A stretch of DNA of 64,000 bases, taken from assembly GCA_943192975.1 (NCBI GenBank), contig CALPCJ010000006.1, positions 1 to 64,000 of the forward strand, written 5' to 3'. The translations under genes and the position numbers were made by a program. The notes under the pieces are model-generated. The model saw only the letters and a list, made by a program, of their open reading frames with translations. It had not been told where the DNA came from and did no database searches. Source of the DNA: Senimuribacter intestinalis (lineage in GTDB: Bacteria > Bacillota > Clostridia > Peptostreptococcales > Anaerovoracaceae). Shown here in pieces: positions 33,732 through 43,422 of the stretch (within the stretch, counting starts at the first letter, position 1; each line of letters starts with the position of its first letter).

Positions 33732-35105
33732 ATGGAACGGAAAAACATTTGGGAAAATTTTAGTGAAGAAGACCGCAAGGGCGTTGAGACCTTTGCGCAG
33801 GACTATATGGAATTTTTGTCTGCTGGAAAGACGGAGAGAGAATGCGTATCACAGGCGGTTTTGGCATGTGAAGCGGTAGGATTTCGCAATCTTTTTCAGT
33901 GTGATGCGCTCAAAGCCGGAGACAAGGTGTATGTCAATCACATGGGAAAATCTTTTATGATGTTTGTAATTGGCAGCGAGCCTTTGGAATACGGCATGAA
34001 CATTCTGGGAGCCCACATCGATTCCCCGCGCATTGACGTGAAGTCTAATCCGCTGTATGAGGACAGTGACATTGCGTATCTGGACACCCACTATTACGGC
34101 GGAATCAAGAAATATCAGTGGGTAACCATTCCCCTTGCGCTCCACGGCGTAATCGTCAAAATGAATGGGGAAACCATAGAACTGCACATCGGCGAGGATG
34201 AAAAGGATCCGGTATTTTCCATTTCCGATTTGCTTCCGCATCTTGCAAAGGACCAGATGAGCCTAACTGCTACCAAGATTGTCGAAGGCGAGAATCTGGA
34301 TTTAATCGTCGGAAGCCAGCCGTTGAAAGGGGAAGAAAAGGATGCGGTCAAGGCGAATATTTTGGCGTTGTTAAAAGAAGCCTATGGGATCGAGGAAGAG
34401 GATTTCCTCTCTGCTGAACTTGAAATCGTGCCGGCAGGAAAGGCACGCGATATGGGGTTTGATCGCAGCATGATTCTCGGATATGGCCACGACGACCGTG
34501 TTTGCGCATATCCGTCTATGCGGGCGGTGATGGATTTTGAAGGCGTTCCAAAGAGGACGATTTGCTGCATCCTTACGGATAAGGAAGAAATCGGCAGCGT
34601 CGGCGCGACCGGCATGGACAGCCGTTTCTTTGAAAATACTGTGGCGGAGGTGCTGGCGAGAACTGGCGCGCATAGTGACCTGATGCTAAAACGCACACTG
34701 GGGAACAGTTTCATGCTTTCCAGCGATGTGTCGGCGGGCTTCGATCCGCTCCACGCAGGTGTATATGAGAAAAAGAATGCGGCCTTCCTCGGAAAGGGAA
34801 TGTGCTTCAACAAATATACAGGATCCGGCGGCAAGGGATTTTCGTCGGATGCGAACCCGGAGTTTATTGCCAAGCTGCGGGCTGTAATGAATGAAAACAA
34901 GGTATCCTTCCAGTTTGCTGAAATCGGCAAGGTGGATCAGGGCGGCGGCGGTACCATTGCCGAAATGTGCGCCAAGTACTGCATGAACGTAATCGACGCA
35001 GGAATCGCCGTGCTGTCCATGCATGCGCCTTACGAAATTGTATCCAAGGTGGATGTGTACGAAACCTATCGCGGTTACAGAGCATTTCTGAAAGGAATTA
35101 AATAA
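33732..35105 (+). CDS. M18-family aminopeptidase (aspartyl aminopeptidase-like)
   Basis: This 457-residue zinc aminopeptidase has the metal motifs AHIDSPRID (His, Asp), TDKEEIGSVGATG (Glu pair), GYGHDDRVCAYPS and a C-terminal SMHAPYEIVSKVD (His). DVSAGFDPLHAGVYEKKNA is a family signature. The length fits bacterial M18 enzymes, which are large cytosolic oligomers that release N-terminal acidic or neutral residues. AAGGAG precedes the ATG. It lies 58 bases after the GntR gene and ends at a strong terminator. Confidence 0.92.
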   Translation: MERKNIWENFSEEDRKGVETFAQDYMEFLSAGKTERECVSQAVLACEAVGFRNLFQCDALKAGDKVYVNHMGKSFMMFVIGSEPLEYGMNILGAHIDSPRIDVKSNPLYEDSDIAYLDTHYYGGIKKYQWVTIPLALHGVIVKMNGETIELHIGEDEKDPVFSISDLLPHLAKDQMSLTATKIVEGENLDLIVGSQPLKGEEKDAVKANILALLKEAYGIEEEDFLSAELEIVPAGKARDMGFDRSMILGYGHDDRVCAYPSMRAVMDFEGVPKRTICCILTDKEEIGSVGATGMDSRFFENTVAEVLARTGAHSDLMLKRTLGNSFMLSSDVSAGFDPLHAGVYEKKNAAFLGKGMCFNKYTGSGGKGFSSDANPEFIAKLRAVMNENKVSFQFAEIGKVDQGGGGTIAEMCAKYCMNVIDAGIAVLSMHAPYEIVSKVDVYETYRGYRAFLKGIK

Positions 35106-35149
35106 AAAAGCTTCATCAATACCATCCTTTGATTGTTTGGTTTACAGAA

Positions 35150-35206
35150 AGGGCTGCAGACATTAGCGGAAATAACCGTTAATTGTCTGCAGCCCTGATT
35201 TATTTT
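35150..35206. terminator. Strong terminator between the M18 and M20 genes
   Basis: GGGCTGCAGACA (35151-35162) pairs with TGTCTGCAGCCC (35184-35195), with an inner stem, then TGATTTATTTT. It serves the M18 gene and, from the other strand, possibly the M20 gene. Confidence 0.8.
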
Positions 35207-35272
35207 ATGATACGAGAAAAAAAGAGGGCTTAATGCCCTCAGAGAGAAAAATGCTGCTTGCTGCTATGAGAG

Positions 35273-36502
35273 TTATGCAAGCGGTTCGCAAACATCTTTG
35301 ATGCCTGTCATCATGAGCGCAATCAGCATGATGGACTGCGGTCCCTTGTGCATGTCGGTGGTATCGAAAAATTCGTCCAGAGAGTGGATACCGCCGTGCA
35401 TGCCGCCGGTGCCCAGTGTGACTGCCTGAATGCCGGCGCGAATCGCGGCGCCGGAGTTGGAGTTTCCGGTTTCCGTGACTAGAGGCGTCTGTCCGCTGAT
35501 TTCGGAGATGACCTTGTAGGCAGCGCCGCAGATTGGATTATCCGGGTTCTGTGGCGCAGGGGAAAGCGCTTCATTTTTGATGATTTCAAAGGTTACAGGA
35601 GGTTCTTCAAAACGCGCGTTTTCTTCGGCGCAGGCTTCTTCAGCGATTTGTCTGATTGCTGCCGTTGCCGTCGCCATCCCTTCGTGGGTGCAGGCGCGAA
35701 CCTGGATGTTCAATTTTGTCAGGCTGGTGGTGCAGCCCTGGCCTTTATGCGGGTCGGAGGTGATGTTGTCTACCAGTAGGAAGGTTCTTTCCTCCTGCTT
35801 GTACTCGGAGAATTTAACGGCTGCTCTTGCCGCTGCGGTCAGACAAGGAGAGTATTTTCTCAAGCTGAAACGTTCTTCCATGCTTCTGAAGCGGATTTCA
35901 AAATCACATTCGCTGCTGGCGCCGTAGGCAAACCAGTGGGAGCCTGCGCAGTCAAGAGAAATTACCGCGTCAAAGGTGTTTTCGGCGATGAATTTGTGCA
36001 TGCCGAAGATGCCGGGTTCTTCTTCTACGATGCCGGCAAAGTATAGGTCACCGGTGGTTTCGATGCCTTCGTGATTCAAAGCCCGCAATACGCTGAGCAT
36101 GGCGGCAAGACCGCTGGCGTCGTCCGTGATACCAGGCATGTATACTTTGTTGCCTTCAAATTTTGGCTCTAGCTTGGTATAGAGAGGAAAAACCGTATCG
36201 GTATGGGCGTCGATTAGAACCTTGGGTCCGTTGCTGGTTCCTCTGCGCACGCCGTAGACGTTGCCGAAGCGGTCTGTTGTGATATCGGTCAGTCCGTACT
36301 GGCGGAAATAGTCCTTCATCGCGTTAGCGCGCTCTTCCTCGTGATAAGAAAAAGCAGGAATCTTGGCAATCGCAATCTGCTCTTCCAACCGCTTTTCCTG
36401 ATCCGGTACTAAAAAGTCAAAAGCCTGTTTTACCTTTGGATTGGATTTGACGGTTTCGTATGTTTTCTGGACAGCGTCGCTGACCTTTATTTTTTCGCTC
36501 AT
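35273..36502 (-). CDS. M20-family metallopeptidase
   Basis: This 409-residue enzyme has the M20 di-zinc motifs IDAHTDTV (His, Asp), GITDDASGLA (bridging Asp), AGIVEEEPG (catalytic Glu and ligand) and a C-terminal GTGGMHGGIHSLDEFF (His). A dimerisation domain interrupts the catalytic domain. Relatives are tripeptidases (PepT-like) and other di/tripeptidases or deacylases; the exact substrate cannot be read. AAGGAGG sets the start at 36502. It is transcribed alone from a promoter with a TTAATATATTAA operator. Confidence 0.88.
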   Translation of the reverse strand: MSEKIKVSDAVQKTYETVKSNPKVKQAFDFLVPDQEKRLEEQIAIAKIPAFSYHEEERANAMKDYFRQYGLTDITTDRFGNVYGVRRGTSNGPKVLIDAHTDTVFPLYTKLEPKFEGNKVYMPGITDDASGLAAMLSVLRALNHEGIETTGDLYFAGIVEEEPGIFGMHKFIAENTFDAVISLDCAGSHWFAYGASSECDFEIRFRSMEERFSLRKYSPCLTAAARAAVKFSEYKQEERTFLLVDNITSDPHKGQGCTTSLTKLNIQVRACTHEGMATATAAIRQIAEEACAEENARFEEPPVTFEIIKNEALSPAPQNPDNPICGAAYKVISEISGQTPLVTETGNSNSGAAIRAGIQAVTLGTGGMHGGIHSLDEFFDTTDMHKGPQSIMLIALMMTGIKDVCEPLA

Positions 36503-36547
36503 GGTGAACCTCCTTATGTGCAATAAAATTCACGGCTAAATATATCT

Positions 36548-36587
36548 TTAATATATTAATAATATCATTCAAGCATTCTTCTGTCAA
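36548..36587 (-). promoter_or_regulatory. Promoter and TTAATATATTAA operator of the M20 gene
   Basis: On the minus strand TTGACA (36587-36582), 17 bases, then TATTAT (36564-36559). The palindrome TTAATATATTAA at 36548-36559 touches the -10. Confidence 0.75.
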
Positions 36588-36749
36588 TATAGGTTGGACA
36601 AAATTTTCACCGTAAAGGCACAAAATAGATTCATTTATAATTTTGTGGCAATCCATACTGTACATCGGTGCAGATTCTTCTGACTGCGGTCTTTTTGCAA
36701 TAGACGTTTGTTTTTATGCGTCTGCCGTAAGAAATGCGGCAGCAAACGG

Positions 36750-36802
36750 TTTACTTTTTGCGGAAACGCTGATATAATAGAAATATAATTTTAATATATT
36801 AA
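36750..36802 (+). promoter_or_regulatory. Promoter and TTAATATATTAA operator of the D-aminoacylase operon
   Basis: TTTACT (36750-36755), 17 bases, then TATAAT (36773-36778). TTAATATATTAA follows at 36791-36802, 12 bases after the -10, the same offset as at 21563. A second TATAAT at 36784-36789 lacks a -35. The remaining 110 bases to the start codon show nothing clear. Confidence 0.72.
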
Positions 36803-36912
36803 TGGATCCGGCGCTGCATCACCGGCGAAAAGCAAAGAGCAAAATGCGAATGCTAAATCATAAAACGCAGATGCAGACGCAAGAAATTTGAAAAGGGAAG
36901 GTCGTATCATCT

Positions 36913-38646
36913 ATGTATGATTTAGTTATCAAAAATGGAACGATTGTTGACGGTACTGGGCGCAGTGCTTATCGGGGCGATATCGGCATCAGAGATCAGA
37001 AAATCGAAAAAATTGGAGATTTGCAGGATGTGCAGGCGCATGCTGTCATCGATGCGGCAGGAAAAACTGTAACGCCTGGCTTTATTGAGCCGCATTCTCA
37101 TGTGGATATGACGTTGCTGTTTCATCCCTCCATGGAAACTTATCTGATGCAGGGGGTAACGACTGTGGTTTCCGGAAACTGCGGTCATGGAATGGCGCCA
37201 ATGGGAAATGAAATTTATCGGTGCGCGGTGGATGCGGATAGAAGGGCGACTGAAGAGCTGGAGCCTGAATTCTTTGGAAGTATGCCGCCAATCTTTACAA
37301 ATCAGAAAAAGATAAAGCCCTTATTAAAGAAATATTTTGATGTTGACCTGGACTGGCATACCTTTGAGGAATTCAACAGAAAATGCGAGTCTCTTCCAAT
37401 CGACTGCAACATCGCGCCTCTTGTGGGACACAGCGCAATCAGAAACACGGTAATGGGGGCAGACTGCAGGCGCGAGGCCACAGAAAAAGAATTGCAGGAG
37501 ATGGAGCGGCTGCTTAGAGATGCGATGGAACAAGGCGCGTTCGGCTTTTCCACAGGCAGAGACCCTGCCTATGAGCCTTCTGTTTATGGAGACGATGCGG
37601 AAATCATCCGGCTTTTGAAAATTGTCAAAGAATACGATGGAATTTTCTCTTCGCATACAGCCAACTTTTTGGATGGCACCTTTGATAATATGACAGGCTA
37701 CAGAGAGTTTTTTAGGCAGGCAAACGCTGCTGCAGTAAGAGCGAATATTTCCCATGTGCAGCTGATGGCCGAGGATCGAAAAGGCGCGGTAGAGGAAGCA
37801 CAGAATATCATCAAATACTTTGAGGAAAACGAAGCCCAGGGACTGGACTTTTCCTACGATGTAATTCCAATTGCGGATGCCAGTTTCGTGCTTTGTCCAT
37901 ATCTTGCCTCGGTGTTTGCGCCTTTTGTGCGGATGCTGGGAACACGGAAAAGATTGGCAGAATGCCTTGCTGTACCTGATTTTCGGGACATGGTGCGTGC
38001 CGTGGTTGAATCGGGCATGCTGCCGTCTATCGATACCAGACAGTCTGACGGTATCTTTGGCAGGTTTTATATTGCAAAAGCGAAAAACAAGAAGCTGGAA
38101 GGAAAACTGATCAGCGTGCTGGCAAAGGAGGCACGCGAAAATCCGCTGGAATATGCCATGAAGCTTCTGACAAAGGATCCAAATATCCGGTGTGGAATGA
38201 GTTTTCAGCCTTGCAGAAAAGCCTATGATATCTTGATTAATCACAGATTTGCCATGCCTTGTATTGACGGTAGCAGTACGGACAAGGATACCAGCTACAG
38301 CTTGTCGCCGGAACTTCCAGAATATCCGGCACCGTTTTATTATAACGGGATGATAAGCTGCGTTGTGCACAGCAAAAGACCTCGATTTGAGGACACCATC
38401 AGGCAGATGACCGGATTTGTCGCAGAAAGATTTCAGATTCCAAAACGTGGAGAACTGAAGGAAGGAAATTTTGCCGATATTTTAGTCATGGATCGCATGA
38501 GACTCCAAAGCTATGAGCTGGACGAAAATGAACGTAAATATCCGGATGGACTGGACTATGTTGTTGTAAATGGCGCCGTGACCATTGAGAAAAAGAAGCA
38601 TCTTGGCGTGGCCTTTGGTCAAGTTTTGAGAAAGGAAAAGAAGTAA
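36913..38646 (+). CDS. N-acyl-D-amino-acid deacylase / D-aminoacylase family amidohydrolase
   Basis: This 577-residue amidohydrolase-superfamily enzyme has VTPGFIEPHSHVD (the first metal His pair), SGNCGHGMAP (Cys ligand typical of D-aminoacylases), VGHSAIRNTVMG and GAFGFSTGRDP. A final PAFYY-like loop and GNFADILVMD close the barrel and the beta-sandwich. The family frees D-amino acids from N-acyl or N-terminal D-residues, so peptides or cell-wall fragments with D-residues could be salvaged. It is the first gene of an operon with RidA and M32. Substrate is inferred from the family. Confidence 0.85.
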   Translation: MYDLVIKNGTIVDGTGRSAYRGDIGIRDQKIEKIGDLQDVQAHAVIDAAGKTVTPGFIEPHSHVDMTLLFHPSMETYLMQGVTTVVSGNCGHGMAPMGNEIYRCAVDADRRATEELEPEFFGSMPPIFTNQKKIKPLLKKYFDVDLDWHTFEEFNRKCESLPIDCNIAPLVGHSAIRNTVMGADCRREATEKELQEMERLLRDAMEQGAFGFSTGRDPAYEPSVYGDDAEIIRLLKIVKEYDGIFSSHTANFLDGTFDNMTGYREFFRQANAAAVRANISHVQLMAEDRKGAVEEAQNIIKYFEENEAQGLDFSYDVIPIADASFVLCPYLASVFAPFVRMLGTRKRLAECLAVPDFRDMVRAVVESGMLPSIDTRQSDGIFGRFYIAKAKNKKLEGKLISVLAKEARENPLEYAMKLLTKDPNIRCGMSFQPCRKAYDILINHRFAMPCIDGSSTDKDTSYSLSPELPEYPAPFYYNGMISCVVHSKRPRFEDTIRQMTGFVAERFQIPKRGELKEGNFADILVMDRMRLQSYELDENERKYPDGLDYVVVNGAVTIEKKKHLGVAFGQVLRKEKK

Positions 38647-38653
38647 TAAAATC

Positions 38654-39115
38654 ATGCAGATTGAAAAAAGAATGGAAGCACTCGGCATTCAATTGCCGGA
38701 GTCATATACCGCAATTGCAAATTATGTGCCTGTGACCCGAAATGGAAATATCCTGTATCTTTCCGGCACGGGTCCAAGTGTGGGTAGAGAAGCGATTTAC
38801 AAGGGAAAGCTGGGAAGAGATATCAGTATAGAGGACGGATATCAGGCGGCACGCCTTTCCGCGATAAATGTTTTAACGATGCTGAAGCAGGAACTGGGGG
38901 ACTTGGATCAGGTCGATCAGATTCTGAAGATGACAGGCTACATCAACTGTACCGAAGACTTTACGGGACAGCCGTCGGTTTTGGACGGTGCGTCCGACCT
39001 GTTTGTGGATGTATTTGGCGAACACGGAAAGCATGCCCGCGCGGCAATCGGTATCAATGCGCTGCCGATGTCTTTACCGGTAGAAATCGAAGTTATTGTA
39101 AGATGTAAAGAGTGA
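38654..39115 (+). CDS. RidA/YjgF-family protein
   Basis: This 153-residue protein has the YjgF/RidA barrel sequence (ILYLSGTGPSVG, then KMTGYINCTEDFTGQPSVLDGASDLFVDVFGEHGKHARAAIGI). RidA proteins hydrolyse reactive enamines and imines made by PLP enzymes. Arg in GKHARAAIG is the position of the catalytic residue that binds the carboxylate. It starts eight bases after the deacylase stop. Its place in a peptide and D-amino-acid operon fits removal of imines formed when released amino acids are deaminated. Confidence 0.85.
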   Translation: MQIEKRMEALGIQLPESYTAIANYVPVTRNGNILYLSGTGPSVGREAIYKGKLGRDISIEDGYQAARLSAINVLTMLKQELGDLDQVDQILKMTGYINCTEDFTGQPSVLDGASDLFVDVFGEHGKHARAAIGINALPMSLPVEIEVIVRCKE

Positions 39116-39129
39116 AAAGGAGTACGCTT

Positions 39130-40629
39130 ATGAAGCGGAAGGAACAGATAGCGGCGTTAAAAGAATACCAGAAAAAGCGCAGAGCATTCTATCATATGTC
39201 AAATCTTTTGGCTTATGACGCTTCTGTGGCGATGCCGCCCGGTGCGGTAGAACTCATGGGGGAAACCATGGGCGTCATCAGCGGGCAGCTGCATAGTCTG
39301 CAGACTGCATCTTCTACGAAATCGCTGTTAAACGATTTGTACGAAGCTAGAGAAGAACTGGATTTACAAACGCGCCGCGAGGTGGAGGAACTGCATTTGG
39401 AGCAGGAAAAGATGGAAAAGATTTCGGAAAAAGAACTTGTTGCCATGGAAGAAGCAGAAAATCTGGCGACGCATGCTTGGGAACAGGCAAAGACAGCAAA
39501 TGATTTTTCGATCTTTGCGCCCCATTTGGAACAGGTCATTGCCATGAAAAAACGCTATGCAGCCTGTGTGGCGCCGGGCAAAGATGTGTATGAGGTTCTT
39601 CTAGATGAGCATGAGCGCGGTATGACAAAGGCGCAGCTAGAGCCGTTTTTTGATGCGCTGCGCGAAGAACTGGTGCCTTTGTTTAAGAAAATCGGACAGA
39701 AGGAGCAGCCGGACCTATCCTTTCTAAAAGGATTGTTTTCCATAGAAAAGCAAAGGGAGCTATCTGAAAAAGCCATGGATCTGATGGGGATTGACAAGAC
39801 TCGCTGCACCCTTGGGGAGACGGAGCATCCATTTACGATTCGCTTTTCCAAAAATGACGTGCGCATTACCACCAAGTATCTAGCGGAGGATGTGATGAGC
39901 AATCTCTACAGCATCGTTCACGAAGGCGGACACGGACTGTATGAGCTTTCTATCGATGATGCGCTGATTCGCTCGGTACTGGGCGGCGGCGCTTCAACTG
40001 CGATGCATGAAGCTTCGGCGCGTCTTTGGGAAAACTGCATTGGACGCAGCCTGCCGTTTTGCGAGGCGCTGCTGCATCTTTTGCGGGAAGTTTTTCCGGA
40101 GTCCTTTGAAGCGGTGGACGAGGCGGATTTTTACCGCGCAATGAACGCAGCAAACGCAGGTTGTATCCGTATGGACGCAGATGAATTGACCTATCCGCTG
40201 CACATCATGGTGCGCTATGAAATTGAAAAACGCATTTTTGCGGATGAAATTTCTGTCAGTGAGATTCCGGTCGAGTGGAATCGCCTGTATATGGAATATT
40301 TGGGAGTAGAAGTACCTGACGATGCCCATGGCGTGCTGCAGGATATGCACTGGGCCAGTGGCGCTTTTGGATATTTTCCAAGCTATGCGATTGGCACTGC
40401 ATATGCAGCCCAGATTTATAGGGCGCTGCAAAGAGAGGTAGATATCAAGGCGTGCTGTCAAGCAGGTGACCTCAGCAAGGTACGGCAGTGGCTCACCGAA
40501 AAAATCTACCGATACGGCATGCTTTATTCTGCACAGGAACTTCTTGAAACGGCGTGCGGGACGCCGTTTGAGCCGTGCTGCTATGCCTCCTATCTGAAAG
40601 AAAAATACGAGACACTGTACGGGATTTGA
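39130..40629 (+). CDS. M32-family metallocarboxypeptidase (thermostable carboxypeptidase 1-like)
   Basis: This 499-residue zinc carboxypeptidase has the HEXXH motif as VHEGGHGLYE (about residue 265) and the downstream Glu in ASTAMHEASARLWEN. IRMDADELTYPLHIMVRYEIE is a further M32 hallmark. The length matches the family (about 500). ATG 39130 is preferred because AAGGAG lies eight bases upstream; a GTG at 39112 overlaps the RidA stop but has no such site. It trims C-terminal residues from peptides and ends at a strong terminator. Confidence 0.93.
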   Translation: MKRKEQIAALKEYQKKRRAFYHMSNLLAYDASVAMPPGAVELMGETMGVISGQLHSLQTASSTKSLLNDLYEAREELDLQTRREVEELHLEQEKMEKISEKELVAMEEAENLATHAWEQAKTANDFSIFAPHLEQVIAMKKRYAACVAPGKDVYEVLLDEHERGMTKAQLEPFFDALREELVPLFKKIGQKEQPDLSFLKGLFSIEKQRELSEKAMDLMGIDKTRCTLGETEHPFTIRFSKNDVRITTKYLAEDVMSNLYSIVHEGGHGLYELSIDDALIRSVLGGGASTAMHEASARLWENCIGRSLPFCEALLHLLREVFPESFEAVDEADFYRAMNAANAGCIRMDADELTYPLHIMVRYEIEKRIFADEISVSEIPVEWNRLYMEYLGVEVPDDAHGVLQDMHWASGAFGYFPSYAIGTAYAAQIYRALQREVDIKACCQAGDLSKVRQWLTEKIYRYGMLYSAQELLETACGTPFEPCCYASYLKEKYETLYGI

Positions 40630-40686
40630 TTGCTGTAATCGTGTGCTCTGTGTTTCTTAAAAGCGCTGCAAATCCTGGAGATGCAG

Positions 40687-40724
40687 AAAAAGCCTATCTG
40701 CTTGAGCGCGTGATAGGCTTTTTT
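40687..40724. terminator. Bidirectional terminator between the M32 and AraC genes
   Basis: AAAAAGCCTATC pairs with GATAGGCTTTTTT around 13 bases. The A-run and T-run let it serve both converging genes. Confidence 0.85.
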
Positions 40725-40731
40725 GATGTTT

Positions 40732-41949
40732 TTACAGGATAACATACAGCTCGATGGTCCATTTTCCGCAGACAACGGCTTTTACTTCTGATTCTGCGGC
40801 GGTTAGGTGCCAAACTTCTCGTCTGGTGCCAATCAGCTTCTGCAGATAAGGGGACTGTTTTAAAAGCGCTGCCGCAGCCATACTTTCTACATGTTGGTTC
40901 AGACTGTCATCAATGTATAAAATGACACCTTTTTCCAAACCAGATGCACCTTCGAGGGTGAAGGTATAGGTTTTAGCATCTTCGTGGTTTCCGTGATACG
41001 TAAATCGTTTGATTTGCTGTCCATCCTGGGCAAGCGAGATTTTAATATTCGTTTGTCCAGTCTGTTTTCCAAGAGAAGATACAATTTTCTGCAGCTCTTC
41101 GATATCCCAATTTTCCTCCGTTACCTCCTGTGGTTTGCCTTTATACACCGATCGAAACTTTGACGGCGGACAGCCGAGAAAACTGGAAAATACCTGATTA
41201 TAGTATCTTATAGAGGAAAAACCACTGGTTTCGGCGATATAGGTCAGCGTATAATCTGTATCTAGAAGCTGAATGACAGCATTAATCGTTCTGTAATAGT
41301 TAACGATTGTGTGAAAGTTTTTCTCCAGCTTTGCGGTAAACTCCCTGGACAAATAAGGGATACTCAGATATTCGCTTTGTGCGATATCTTTAAGTGAAAT
41401 TTTGTTTGTTACGTTGGCAATCATATAGGAGCTGATGCGCTGAAATCGTTCTTTGCTGATATTTTCCTGCTCGTTTTCAGAAAAGATATGTCCTACATCG
41501 TCGAAATGCTCCATAATATAATGCAGCAGATTCATCGCTTTTTCATGGGCATCAGCAGCTGAAATGCCTTTGCGCGCATCCAAGGCAAAATATAGCAGCA
41601 GTGCGGCGAGTGAGTCTATATATTCTTTTTTCGCAGCGGCGCCAAAGAAATTGCAGATGTTGCAGTTGTAGGTAACCCATTCAAAATTCATATTGGTGCA
41701 CTGCAGAAGCTTATCATCAAAGCAAAAATATAGAACTCTGCAGGAATCGTTTTCTGCCTCCATCATAACAGGTTCTTTCACGTTGAGAATTTCAAGCTGT
41801 CCTTCATACAAGGTCTGCTTGCCTGCTACAGTTGAAAATTGTAATCGCCCTGACACAATATAGATTAAGGTCAGTTTTTTACAGATATGAAAAGGAATCT
41901 GACTGATGGAGGCGATTCCCAGTTTGCATATGCCTGGATAGTTTAACAT
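40732..41949 (-). CDS. AraC-family transcriptional regulator
   Basis: This 405-residue regulator has an N-terminal cupin-like sensor (about residues 15-95, LIYIVSGRLQFSTVAGKQTLYEGQLEILN). Two helix-turn-helix motifs lie centrally (about residues 175-275, KISLKDIAQSEYLSIPYLSREF and TLTYIAETSGFSSIRYYNQVFSSFLGCPPSKFR). An extra C-terminal domain of about 120 residues of unknown role follows. ATG 41949 is set by AGGAGG. It lies 62 bases downstream of the permease gene on the same strand, so it may be the last gene of the allantoin/hydantoin operon and its regulator. Confidence 0.85.
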   Translation of the reverse strand: MLNYPGICKLGIASISQIPFHICKKLTLIYIVSGRLQFSTVAGKQTLYEGQLEILNVKEPVMMEAENDSCRVLYFCFDDKLLQCTNMNFEWVTYNCNICNFFGAAAKKEYIDSLAALLLYFALDARKGISAADAHEKAMNLLHYIMEHFDDVGHIFSENEQENISKERFQRISSYMIANVTNKISLKDIAQSEYLSIPYLSREFTAKLEKNFHTIVNYYRTINAVIQLLDTDYTLTYIAETSGFSSIRYYNQVFSSFLGCPPSKFRSVYKGKPQEVTEENWDIEELQKIVSSLGKQTGQTNIKISLAQDGQQIKRFTYHGNHEDAKTYTFTLEGASGLEKGVILYIDDSLNQHVESMAAAALLKQSPYLQKLIGTRREVWHLTAAESEVKAVVCGKWTIELYVIL

Positions 41950-42011
41950 ATGAATCCTCCTTGTTAATTTCCCTAATTGCACTGCAGCAGCGTGTTTTTG
42001 CACATAAGATT

Positions 42012-43421
42012 CTAGTTTATTTCTGCTTGTGGATATTTTTTGATAATCCATGTCTTCATCAGAATAATATATAAAATTCCTGAGAGAAACAGATTGGCAA
42101 AGAATTGCGCGTCACCCAAATTCCAACAGATGACTGTTGTTGCAACAAGCGAGATGATTGCCGCCGGATTTATATTTTTGAAATATTTGTATTGACCGTT
42201 CAAGTCATATAAATCTTCCACGTTGATTTTTCTCTTTCTGAGAAAATAATAGTCGCTAATCATGATGCCTGCAACAGGCGCGAGAAGGTTTCCTATGATG
42301 ACCAGAACGTTGGTCATAGATTCCGCAGCAGACCACGGACGCATTGCTAGACCGATGAGACCTGCAATCACTACACCCATTGCGAAAGAAATCTTTTTGG
42401 GAGCGGTGTTGGTAATGGTGTACGCCGCTGGAAACAGATTGGCAGTATCATTGGTACACCAAGTCGAGACAAGGATAAATAGCAGACAGATGATCAGCGC
42501 CAGATCACTTCTTCCAGCGTTGATTGCCACTAGGATTTTAGCCGGATCGCTGTAGCCTGTTGTGACAACACCGACAATCCCAATGAAGGTGTAGAATAAT
42601 ACTGCTGGAATGATGCCGATTAACTGTGACGGCAGATACTTTCGCGTGACTTTTCCGAGTGTAGATACTTCCTCTGGCGAAATGGTGCAGTCACGGGTAA
42701 TATCCATAATCGAAATACTCATGGTTGTCCAGCCGCCTGTAAAGCTCAGCGCCGCAAACATGAAAGAGCATTCTTTTTCGGTCGAACCGGACATGGTCCA
42801 GATCTTTGCAAAAGAAAGACCAAAATCGGTAAACGCGACATAGGCAATGTAAATGCCTACGGCAATCAGCATTGGAACGGCCACTTGACTCAATCTGGTT
42901 ACTGCTTTGATGCCTAATGTTGTATGCAGAATCTGTATTAGACCTACGATGATAATCCACAGGGTCAGGTTATCATATGCGAATCCTACATGAATGATTT
43001 CGTTCATGGCAGACGCGGCTACCCATGTCTGAAAACCGAACCAGAACATGGCGGGAACAGCTCTGAAATAAGGAATGATAATGGCGCCAGCATATCCAAA
43101 GGACGGTCTTAACGAAACAGCAAATGGAATCCCGTATTTTATGCCGATATCCTGCGTAAAGAATAAAATAATGAATAGCAGTAAATGGCCTACAAGACAG
43201 GCAAGCAGAACCTCCCAGGCAGGAATCATTTGGTATAGCTGTGCCGCTGACATAAAAATGGTTACTTCGATTGCCATGGCGAACCAAATCGCAATCAGCT
43301 TATTTGGTGTAACGGTTCTCCTATCATAAGGACATGGAAGGATATCTTTTCCGGTCAATACGCTGCTTTTCTGCTCGATATCCTTTATTTCCAGTATATC
43401 ATATTTATTTTGTGCCTTCAT
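42012..43421 (-). CDS. NCS1-family permease (allantoin, hydantoin or nucleobase)
   Basis: This 469-residue membrane protein has 12 predicted segments. The N-terminal DILPCPYDRRTVTPNKLIAIWFAMAIE and GIPFAVSLRPSFGYAGAIIPYFRA-type wording are typical of NCS1 (PucI, Mhp1, CodB) transporters. It starts two bases after the stop of the amidohydrolase gene, so it is in the same operon. The best guess for the substrate is allantoin or a 5-substituted hydantoin, following the neighbouring enzymes. Confidence 0.87.
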   Translation of the reverse strand: MKAQNKYDILEIKDIEQKSSVLTGKDILPCPYDRRTVTPNKLIAIWFAMAIEVTIFMSAAQLYQMIPAWEVLLACLVGHLLLFIILFFTQDIGIKYGIPFAVSLRPSFGYAGAIIIPYFRAVPAMFWFGFQTWVAASAMNEIIHVGFAYDNLTLWIIIVGLIQILHTTLGIKAVTRLSQVAVPMLIAVGIYIAYVAFTDFGLSFAKIWTMSGSTEKECSFMFAALSFTGGWTTMSISIMDITRDCTISPEEVSTLGKVTRKYLPSQLIGIIPAVLFYTFIGIVGVVTTGYSDPAKILVAINAGRSDLALIICLLFILVSTWCTNDTANLFPAAYTITNTAPKKISFAMGVVIAGLIGLAMRPWSAAESMTNVLVIIGNLLAPVAGIMISDYYFLRKRKINVEDLYDLNGQYKYFKNINPAAIISLVATTVICWNLGDAQFFANLFLSGILYIILMKTWIIKKYPQAEIN

Positions 43422-43422
43422 C

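Noticed and set aside
37324..38370. A 348-codon minus-strand frame opposite the D-aminoacylase gene
   Set aside because: Shadow of a well-supported gene; composition is unlike real proteins.
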